Source of the DNA: CAYYIS01 sp964470965
GTDB taxonomy: Bacteria > JAAXHH01 > JABIQT01
Direction: 5' to 3'
Length of the DNA: 64,000 nucleotides
NCBI GenBank assembly: GCA_964470965.1
Contig: CAYYIS010000003.1
Span: 62,001 to 126,000, forward strand
Every line of letters begins with the position of its first letter. Position 1 is the stretch's first letter. Positions 57,601 through 64,000 of the stretch are shown here, piece by piece. The translations under genes and the position numbers were made by a program. Under the pieces are notes generated by a model. That model was not told the DNA's origin. It worked only from the letters and a program-made list of their open reading frames with translations, and did no database searches.

Positions 57601-58917
57601 ATGCCGATCGTTGCGATCTTGATGGCTCTGGCGCTGTTGGTTTCATCGCCGCCGGGCGTATCCGCACACGATATTCCCAATGACATCACCATACAGGCTT
57701 ACGTGAAGCCGGAGGGACAGCGGTTACACATGCTCGTGCGCGTGCCGCTCGAAGCCATGCGGGACATGTCGTTTCCGCTGGTTGGACCAGGATATCTAGA
57801 CATCGCAGAGGCAGACTCCGAATTACGCAATGCGGCCATCCTGTGGCTTGCTGATGATATGGAGGTGTATGAAGGGAACACGCTCCTACCGAGCCCGGAG
57901 ATAGCAGATGTCCGGGTGTCAATTCCCTCGGACAGATCGTTCGGGACCTACGAAGAAGCCCTGGCGCATATCAGGAGTCCACGGCTGCCCGACGGGACCA
58001 TGCTTTACTGGCAGCAGGGGCTCCTCGACGTGCTGTTCGAATATCCCATAACGTCGGATCAGTCCGAGTTCTCGATCGATCCCGGTCTCGAGCGGCTGGG
58101 GATTCGGGTGGTCACGGTTCTGCGATTCCTACCGCCCAACGGCGACGAATGCGTGTACGAATATACCGGGTACCCGGGCCGTGTCACACTCGACCCACTC
58201 TGGTACCAGGCCACATTTCGCTTCGTGGAATTGGGGTTTTCCCATATCCTCGATGGGATTGACCACTTGTTGTTCCTTCTGTGTCTGGTGATCCCGTTCC
58301 GTCGCCTCCGGGCACTCATAGCGCTGGTTACCGCCTTCACTGTGGCGCATTCGATAACACTCATTGCCTCAGTACTGGAACTGGCGCCGGATACACTCTG
58401 GTTTCCGCCGTTAGTGGAAACGTTGATTGCCGTGTCGATCGTCTACATGGCTATAGAAAACATCGTGGGATCCGAACTGCACCGGCGATGGATGATTACG
58501 TTCGGGTTCGGTCTTATCCACGGCTTTGGTTTCTCATTCGCCCTCCGGGAGACGCTTCAATTCGGTGGCACCCATCTGATGACCTCACTTTTGGCGTTCA
58601 ACGTGGGTGTAGAACTGGGGCAGTTTCTCGTTCTTATTCTCCTCATACCGGTACTGGAATTGCTGTACCGGTATGTGTTCAAGGAACGACTCGGCACCAT
58701 CCTTCTTTCGGTCGTGGTGGCCCATACCGGCTGGCACTGGATGATCGAGCGGCTTTCCGTGCTGAATGAATATAATATACCTTGGGATGCCTTTAACACC
58801 GGTATGCTCTTCAGTATGGTGGCCTGGCTGGTGTTGATCGGCGTCTTTGCGGCCCTGAGCTGGTGGGGCCTCCGCATGCGCCGAATAGGAGCCGTGGCAA
58901 TGGAGGAAGTGGAGTGA
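57601..58917 (+). CDS. HupE/UreJ-family membrane protein with periplasmic N-terminal domain
   Basis: A signal peptide (residues 1-22, cleavage near VSA-HD) leads to a soluble domain of about 190 aa. Six or more helices follow, starting with the His/Asp-rich FSHILDGIDHLLFLLCLVIP, the mark of HupE/UreJ proteins. Later helices hold TAFTVAHSITL and FGLIHGFGFSFALRE. Relatives are linked to nickel or other metal uptake, but many are uncharacterised. 438 aa. Its stop overlaps the next gene by 4 nt. Confidence 0.82.
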   Translation: MPIVAILMALALLVSSPPGVSAHDIPNDITIQAYVKPEGQRLHMLVRVPLEAMRDMSFPLVGPGYLDIAEADSELRNAAILWLADDMEVYEGNTLLPSPEIADVRVSIPSDRSFGTYEEALAHIRSPRLPDGTMLYWQQGLLDVLFEYPITSDQSEFSIDPGLERLGIRVVTVLRFLPPNGDECVYEYTGYPGRVTLDPLWYQATFRFVELGFSHILDGIDHLLFLLCLVIPFRRLRALIALVTAFTVAHSITLIASVLELAPDTLWFPPLVETLIAVSIVYMAIENIVGSELHRRWMITFGFGLIHGFGFSFALRETLQFGGTHLMTSLLAFNVGVELGQFLVLILLIPVLELLYRYVFKERLGTILLSVVVAHTGWHWMIERLSVLNEYNIPWDAFNTGMLFSMVAWLVLIGVFAALSWWGLRMRRIGAVAMEEVE

Positions 58918-59759
58918 TCATCGATACACACGTGCATGTATGGGAGATTGATCCACCCAGGTATCCGGTTGGACCTACCGCACCAGGCTGGACGGCAGAG
59001 CCGGATGAACCGGGTACAGCCGACGAGCTGATCGAGGATATGGACGCCAATGGCGTGGATGTGTCGGTTCTGGTACAGACGTCGTGGTCCACATGGGACA
59101 ACGGCTACATTGCCGATTCCGTAAAGCGGGTTCCTGGTCGATTCGTGGGGCACGGGCTGATCGATCCACTGGATTTCGAGAATAATGCCGATAGTGTGCG
59201 ATACTGGATGGAGGAACGCGGCCTGGTGGGTTTTCGGTTTCATCCGTTCTATTACCCCGACGATAAGGTCCTGGTGGCGGAAGAAAACCGACCCATGTGG
59301 GAAGAAATGGCGGCCCGTGATGCTGTAATTCAGTTCCACATGCGGACGAGTGATGCGGACCAGGTGGATGAGATCGCCCGGCGCCATCCGCATATGAAGC
59401 TGCTCATAGATCACATGGGTTATCCGAATGTGGAGGAGCACCCGGCGACCTTCGCTCCGATTGCAGCGCTGGCACAGCATGATAATATTTTTGTAAAACT
59501 GTCGGATTTCAAAGGCCGGACCCGTGAAGCCTATCCGTATCGTGATGTGCATCCGTTTATATGGATGCTGCTTGACGCGTTCGGCACCGAAAGGGCCATG
59601 TGGGGCACTGGATTTCCGGGACACCACCGGACGAAACACAACTGGCTGAGTCTGGCCGATGAACTGAAACTGGTCCGAGAGGGGTTCGCTTTCCTCAGGG
59701 ACACCCAGAGGGAACGTATCCTTGGCGGCACCGCAATGGAAATATGGGGTTTAACGTGA
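58914..59759 (+). CDS. Amidohydrolase-family protein (amidohydrolase_2 type)
   Basis: A TIM-barrel metal hydrolase beginning IIDTHVHVWEID, with the H-x-H ligands right at the start. Later candidates are the His of IQFHMRTSD, the LLIDHMGYPN segment and the Gly/Asp region MWGTGFPGHH, where the usual Asp is replaced by Gly or is not clear. The family includes decarboxylases and lactonases (ACMSD-like, TIM-barrel fold). 281 aa from GTG 58914, with GGAGGA 6 nt before; the GTGA overlaps the HupE-like stop. A longer frame from 58863 is unlikely. Confidence 0.85.
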   Translation: MIIDTHVHVWEIDPPRYPVGPTAPGWTAEPDEPGTADELIEDMDANGVDVSVLVQTSWSTWDNGYIADSVKRVPGRFVGHGLIDPLDFENNADSVRYWMEERGLVGFRFHPFYYPDDKVLVAEENRPMWEEMAARDAVIQFHMRTSDADQVDEIARRHPHMKLLIDHMGYPNVEEHPATFAPIAALAQHDNIFVKLSDFKGRTREAYPYRDVHPFIWMLLDAFGTERAMWGTGFPGHHRTKHNWLSLADELKLVREGFAFLRDTQRERILGGTAMEIWGLT

Positions 59760-60625
59760 TCCATTCTTACATGAATCTGGAAGGCAACTGGATACGGGGC
59801 AGCTTTCACGGTCACTGCAGTGAAAATAGCAGGTGCGCGTCTGTACCGCTGGCCGAGAGTGTTCGACGCTACAACGATATCGGTGCAGGATTCGTTACGC
59901 TTACAGATCACGATTTAGTTACCGATCTGACGGTGATGCGCGAGATGTATCCGGGGCTGGCGATACTGGAGGGATTCGAATACAGCTCCCGTGAAAACGT
60001 ATTATTCGCGGGGCCGCGGGTGAATCCTTTGTACAACCTTCCCCTGGAGGAAGCGCTCCACAAGGCCAGGGATTTGCTCACCGTGGTCTGTCACCCCCGG
60101 CCTCACGCGGACGGCAAGGACTACTGGACCCGGCAGATGCTAGAAGAGTTGGGTGTATGGCCCGACGGCATCGAGGTGTATAACGGGCATTACGGAACAA
60201 AGACCGCTCTTACCGTGGGCCGCTGCCCGTTGTATTCGGCGTTCTGGGACGAGCTTCTGACCGCTGGCCACCGACTCTACGGATACGCCAACGACGATTT
60301 CCACGATCCGGAGGACTTCTCCAACGCGTTCAACATGGTCCTGGTCAAAGAAACGACGCCGGAAGCGGTCGTTAACGCCGCCAAAGCAGGGCAGTGTTAT
60401 GCATCGACGGGACTGTTATTGAAAACGGTCAAGGAGCAGGGCGGCCACATAGTGGTGGAAACGGACACGCCCTGCATCGGTACGTTTGTTGGGCCGGAGG
60501 GTCAAGTATTATCAAACGGCGAGGGAACTTTTTTTGAATATACCGCCGCCGAAGAATCGTATGTACGTTTTGAAGGAAACGGTGAATCGGGACTGATTTT
60601 TCTACAGCCTATGTGGGCGAATTGA
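59756..60625 (+). CDS. PHP-domain metal hydrolase
   Basis: The PHP motifs are SFHGHCSENS (H-x-H), FVTLTDHDLV, AILEGFEYSS, VVCHPRPHAD and the late YGYANDDFHDPE, which supply the usual trinuclear metal site. 289 aa if GTG 59756 is used; it overlaps the previous stop as GTGA. ATG 59744 is four codons upstream. It is probably a phosphoesterase or lactonase-type enzyme acting with the amidohydrolase before it. Confidence 0.86.
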   Translation: MIHSYMNLEGNWIRGSFHGHCSENSRCASVPLAESVRRYNDIGAGFVTLTDHDLVTDLTVMREMYPGLAILEGFEYSSRENVLFAGPRVNPLYNLPLEEALHKARDLLTVVCHPRPHADGKDYWTRQMLEELGVWPDGIEVYNGHYGTKTALTVGRCPLYSAFWDELLTAGHRLYGYANDDFHDPEDFSNAFNMVLVKETTPEAVVNAAKAGQCYASTGLLLKTVKEQGGHIVVETDTPCIGTFVGPEGQVLSNGEGTFFEYTAAEESYVRFEGNGESGLIFLQPMWAN

Positions 60626-60641
60626 GGGTTTACAGAAGACT

Positions 60642-61604
60642 ATGAAGAAAATCATCATCGTAGGACCGGGAGGTATCGGTGGCACCATCGCCGGTGTGCT
60701 TGCGCGGGCGGGTGGGTGCCACGTGACCGTGGTCGGCCGGCCGGGTGCTCATACCGACACCATTCGGGAGATGGGACTACGTATTACGGGACTTCAGGAC
60801 TTCACCGTTGCTATGGATGCAGTGGACGATATGTCTCTGGTAACCGAATGCGACATCCTGCTGTATACTATAAAAGCGCAGGACATGGCTGCGGCACTCG
60901 AACAATCAGCGCACATCCGGATCAACGACGCGGTATTTTCTTTGCAGAACGGTGTCGTCAAAGATGATTTGCTGACGGATGTTTTCGGAAAGGAAAAGGT
61001 GATCGGAGCGCTGTCCGTCATTGCATCGGGACGACCGGAGCCGGGAGTAATCAACTGGGCGTACGATGGCGGCACGCAGTTCGGAGAACTGGATGGCAGC
61101 CCGTCCGCACGGGTGGATTACATGACGAACCTTTTCTCTCAGGCCGGACTTGATGCGAAAACCACGGATTCGGTACTATCCGCCACCTGGACGAAAATGA
61201 TAGGGTGGATCCCGATCGGGTTGCTGGGAACCCTTTCGAGGCAGAAAAACGCGGGCATTCTGAGTACCAGGATACTTGCGACTGAACTGGTCCACCTGAT
61301 CCGCGAACTAAATGCCCTTGCGGACCTGAGAGACATTCCCATGCTTAATTTCGGCCCCTATCAGGTCAAGACATGGTGTGAGGGCACCGTCGAAGAGGCG
61401 GTCGAAAATGTGATGACTTCGCCCCTGACCACCAGCACTTCGACTCATTCCGCACTCACCGACATACTGAATGGCCGCCCCACGGAATTCGAAGCCTGCG
61501 CCGGCCCCATGATAGCGGAAGCCCGTGAGAAGGGTATCCCCATGCCACGTACGGAAGTTATGTACAACACTCTCATGGGGCTGGAGGCGACGCTGGACGG
61601 TTGA
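60642..61604 (+). CDS. Ketopantoate reductase-like (ApbA/PanE family) oxidoreductase
   Basis: The Rossmann motif IIIVGPGGIGGTIAGVLARA starts the protein. AVFSLQNGVVKDD matches the conserved substrate region, VLSATWTKMIGWIPIG holds the expected Lys, and a helical C-terminal domain follows. 320 aa is standard. PanE makes pantoate for CoA synthesis, but paralogues in catabolic clusters reduce other 2-oxo acids; the setting after amidohydrolase and PHP genes favours a catabolic role (inference). 16-nt gap from the PHP gene. Confidence 0.88.
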   Translation: MKKIIIVGPGGIGGTIAGVLARAGGCHVTVVGRPGAHTDTIREMGLRITGLQDFTVAMDAVDDMSLVTECDILLYTIKAQDMAAALEQSAHIRINDAVFSLQNGVVKDDLLTDVFGKEKVIGALSVIASGRPEPGVINWAYDGGTQFGELDGSPSARVDYMTNLFSQAGLDAKTTDSVLSATWTKMIGWIPIGLLGTLSRQKNAGILSTRILATELVHLIRELNALADLRDIPMLNFGPYQVKTWCEGTVEEAVENVMTSPLTTSTSTHSALTDILNGRPTEFEACAGPMIAEAREKGIPMPRTEVMYNTLMGLEATLDG

Positions 61605-61805
61605 CCACCCTTCATGCACCCGGTTTACTTCAGCCAACATATCGGTCCTATTCGTCCCGATACAGACCGGAACACTGTATTCTCTCTGGCAACGCCCGAC
61701 CCGAAAACGGTTTCAACCGCGAAATTCTTCAACAGTGGTAAATTGCTTCCAGGGCAGGTTGCGATGGTTCGGCCTCCATGATTCCCTGATTACATTTTCA
61801 CGGTA

Positions 61806-62537
61806 TTACAAGATTTCAGTAAGTTCAAACAGATGTCGGATGATACGGTCCGGCCGCTCATCGGAAAAATCCGGTTCCACGGTTTCCGATGAATCTGCGA
61901 TCAGGATGCTGGTCATACCGGTCCGGTTCGCGCCTACGATATCTTTGGATAGAGAGTCTCCTACAAATACAGCTTCTTCAGGCCGGATACCCTGCGGGTC
62001 CAGGGCACCTCGAAATATCCTGATATCGGGCTTGCGGAAGCCCACCGCGTCGGATACCGTGAACGAATCCACACGGGACAGCAGGTCCAGTCGTTTTGCG
62101 GTCGCATACTGGCTGTCGGAATGATAATCTGCGGCGCCGTCTGTGATGATACCGACGTGGTAAACGTTGCACAGCTCGTTCAGTACTTCGATAGCTCCTT
62201 CGCACCGTCTCATGTGATGTTGACGTCTTTCCGATAGGTATGCGTTCAGTTCATCCGCCAACGTCAGGTCGTCGATACCCAGTTTTTCCAGTGTTCTCCG
62301 GAACCGGACATCCCGCGCTTCCGCCATGTTGATCGTGCCGGCATCCAGTTGTTCAAACAGATCCCTGTGCACATTTTCCCACACCCGGCGCGTGTCGAGC
62401 TCGGTCAGCTCTGAACGGGGCAGCAGAAACATGTCCATCGTCTCCTGTTCCGCCTTCCGCCAGGCTTCCTGGGCACGACACAGGGTGTCGTCGAGATCGA
62501 AAAACACACCTCGGATTGGTTTTGGGGAATTTATCAT
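61806..62537 (-). CDS. HAD-superfamily hydrolase
   Basis: The nucleophile motif is GVFFDLDDTLCRAQEAW; motif II is HVGIITDGAADYHS with the Thr; the Lys is in VGFRKPDIRIF; and the acid pair is in AVFVGDSLSKDIVGA. A helical cap of about 80 residues is inserted after motif I. 243 aa from ATG 62537, one base after the stop of the Gfo/Idh/MocA gene; a longer frame from 62597 adds 20 residues with no family likeness. Probably dephosphorylates a sugar phosphate. Confidence 0.88.
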   Translation of the reverse strand: MINSPKPIRGVFFDLDDTLCRAQEAWRKAEQETMDMFLLPRSELTELDTRRVWENVHRDLFEQLDAGTINMAEARDVRFRRTLEKLGIDDLTLADELNAYLSERRQHHMRRCEGAIEVLNELCNVYHVGIITDGAADYHSDSQYATAKRLDLLSRVDSFTVSDAVGFRKPDIRIFRGALDPQGIRPEEAVFVGDSLSKDIVGANRTGMTSILIADSSETVEPDFSDERPDRIIRHLFELTEIL

Positions 62538-62538
62538 G

Positions 62539-63594
62539 TTACTCGAACAATGGATTGATCGGTTCCTGCAACGGCAGTCCGACGGGTGATCCGTCAAGGG
62601 CGGATCGATAGCCGGCGCACAGCACCTCTACGCCTCTCGCCGCTGTTGCCACATCACTGTCGGGCGGCTCGCCGTGTTCAATACAACGCAGCAATTGGTC
62701 TATAGCCGGTGTGCTACCGTGCCCTTCAAGGAAAGATTCCACAGGTTGCACTTTGCCGTTTTGGATCATAATAGCGGCATCCGGGTCCAGGAACAAATTG
62801 CCGTTTTCGAATTCTATGGTGAGGGCGTTGCGGTGGCTGCGTTCTCCGCGCACCGCCTGCTTGCCAACTGCCAGAATTGCCCAGAAACGGCCGTAATCCA
62901 GTACAAGCTGGCCGTAGTTTTCCACCTCGGTTTCCACGTAAGGCTTCCAGAACGATTGGGAGCGGGCTTCCACCCCCTCCGGCATACCCAGCATTTGAAC
63001 GGCGTAATCGATGGCGTAGCACCCCATGTTGGTCATCTCGCCGCCGCCGGAGACTGCTGCCGGATCGAACCGTTCCGGCCAATTGGACTGTATGGGGAAT
63101 CCTTCCTGGAACAACATCCCGAAGGTATGGTAATAGCTTATCACCTGACCAAAGCGGCCGTTACGAACATCTTTCAACAACTTATCGAATGCGGCCACTT
63201 GCTTTATCATGGGGGCGTCGAACACGGCCGGCACGCACGCTTTCCGAATAGCGGCTTCGATCCGCTGGGCAGCGGAAGGGCTGTGGCAGAGCGGTTTGTT
63301 GATGAAAATAGGCTTCTTGGCCGCTGCCGCCTGTTCGACCAGGTCGGCCTTATCGCACGGATCGCTGGTTACGACGAGAATCTGCACATCCGGATGGTGT
63401 ATCACTTCCTCATAGCAGGACGCCAGTGCGGCCTGCATGGCCTCCTGCAACTCGCCGGCACGATCGGGCTTGCTCTCAAAGCCGGTTACCACCTGCGTTT
63501 CCGGATGGCGCAAGAACTGTCCCGCTGCGCCGGCACCGTGAGTGCAGCAGTTGCCGAGGATGCCTACGCCATATGCTGGTTTGAAATTCACCAT
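62539..63594 (-). CDS. Gfo/Idh/MocA-family protein with divergent nucleotide and catalytic motifs
   Basis: The fold is clear (Rossmann start, GEMTNMGCYAIDYAVQMLGM and C-terminal domain). However, the glycine motif reads YGVGILGNCCTHGAGAAG and the usual E-K-P is N-K-P in PIFINKPLCHS. The Asp/His pair region is normal. It may be a variant subfamily with a changed cofactor or activity. 351 aa from ATG 63594. A longer frame from GTG 63660 adds 22 residues before the beta-strand. It forms a two-gene unit with the HAD gene. Confidence 0.85.
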   Translation of the reverse strand: MVNFKPAYGVGILGNCCTHGAGAAGQFLRHPETQVVTGFESKPDRAGELQEAMQAALASCYEEVIHHPDVQILVVTSDPCDKADLVEQAAAAKKPIFINKPLCHSPSAAQRIEAAIRKACVPAVFDAPMIKQVAAFDKLLKDVRNGRFGQVISYYHTFGMLFQEGFPIQSNWPERFDPAAVSGGGEMTNMGCYAIDYAVQMLGMPEGVEARSQSFWKPYVETEVENYGQLVLDYGRFWAILAVGKQAVRGERSHRNALTIEFENGNLFLDPDAAIMIQNGKVQPVESFLEGHGSTPAIDQLLRCIEHGEPPDSDVATAARGVEVLCAGYRSALDGSPVGLPLQEPINPLFE

Positions 63595-63680
63595 TGCCTG
63601 ACCATGATTTAAATCCTGGATTGCATTCACTTCGTTCAGGCGCAATCTCTGGAGTTCCACATTCCCAATTTTTTCGGCTT

Positions 63681-64000
63681 CTATCCGGGTGCATAATCAT
63701 CCGGATTGTCTCTCCGCCAGTTCGGCAAATATCCTTCGGTTCGTCCGTATCCGTATGATGGACCGATCTGATTCTCCGTTTTCCAGGGCCAGCCCTGTCC
63801 CCCGATGATACGGTATTCGTCCGCTTTCCCGCAAAGCCAGTAAAAGATATGGGCGTTATATCGAGCGGTACCGTGACCGCCGTAATAGGCGTTCTCAAAA
63901 TCAAAATCCGGTTCGGTGATCCAGTCTCGTGTCGGTGGTTCGGTGCGCCAGTAATTGTATTTCAACATGTGGCGGACCCCCTTTGCGGTGGACGCACCTC
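63681..64000 (-). CDS. C-terminal end of an unidentified gene running off the window
   Basis: The frame stays open to the right edge. Visible residues include MLKYNYWRTEPPTRDWITEP, YYGGHGTARYNAHIFYWLCG and GYLPNWRRDNPDDYAPG. The HMLKYNYWRTE-type ending after a beta strand resembles the tail of some PhyH-like proteins, but this is a weak guess. An ATG at 63968 would give only 95 aa, so the gene most likely begins beyond the window. It ends 87 nt before the ATG of the next gene. Confidence 0.5.
   Translation of the reverse strand, partial: GASTAKGVRHMLKYNYWRTEPPTRDWITEPDFDFENAYYGGHGTARYNAHIFYWLCGKADEYRIIGGQGWPWKTENQIGPSYGYGRTEGYLPNWRRDNPDDYAPG

Overview
The window reads as chromosome of an uncultured Gram-negative bacterium, most probably from the FCB superphylum or a Latescibacteria/Poribacteria-like lineage. 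Reasons: a secreted protein ends in a Bacteroidetes-type (T9SS/Por) sorting domain and carries dockerin-like repeats; RND efflux pumps and lipoproteins imply an outer membrane; and phytanoyl-CoA dioxygenase-like (PhyH), Gfo/Idh/MocA, sulfatase and xylose-isomerase-like genes are abundant. The phylum is inferred, not proven. TTG and GTG starts are frequent. TAA, TAG and TGA all serve as ordinary stops, so the genetic code looks standard. No rRNA, tRNA, CRISPR array, integrase or transposase was recognised.

Region 1 (about 0.1-29.7 kb) is a large surface-glycan locus, almost all on the + strand. It starts with a sulfatase and an MsbA-like ABC exporter. Then come a TMTC-like membrane/TPR protein, five family-2 and two GT4-type glycosyltransferases, a GT39-like and a GT87-like membrane glycosyltransferase, a UDP-galactopyranose-mutase-like flavoprotein, an MBOAT acyltransferase with SGNH-like partners, two sulfotransferases, a polysaccharide pyruvyltransferase, a methyltransferase and a Wzx-type flippase. 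Together they suggest an exported polysaccharide decorated with sulfate, acyl and pyruvate groups. The region has been rearranged. A 1,611-bp block holding the flavoprotein gene is present twice (6571-8181 and 26424-28034) and appears identical. The second copy is joined to decayed relics of the genes that precede the first copy. A decayed copy of the GT87-like gene lies at 19.5-20.2 kb. The GT39-like gene is interrupted near its end by an in-frame TAG.

Region 2 (30-41.7 kb, - strand) holds a secreted cohesin/dockerin-like protein with a sorting domain, then an apparent stress operon: ECF sigma factor, zinc-binding anti-sigma factor, Spy/CpxP-like periplasmic protein, RND adaptor lipoprotein and two tandem RND permeases. 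A near-perfect 22-bp-stem bidirectional terminator separates regions 1 and 2.

Region 3 (41.8-64 kb, both strands) is a catabolic/accessory region. It contains four divergent PhyH-like oxygenases, two Gfo/Idh/MocA proteins, two HAD phosphatases, a sugar-phosphate isomerase/epimerase-like protein, a GH95-like glycosidase, a large uncharacterised alpha/alpha-barrel-like protein, a beta-propeller lipoprotein, and a tightly coupled HupE-like / amidohydrolase / PHP / ketopantoate-reductase-like group. It also has a broken nagB-PIG-L fusion gene with three separate lesions. The region looks geared to scavenging sugars, amino sugars and other small organics, but substrates cannot be read from sequence alone.
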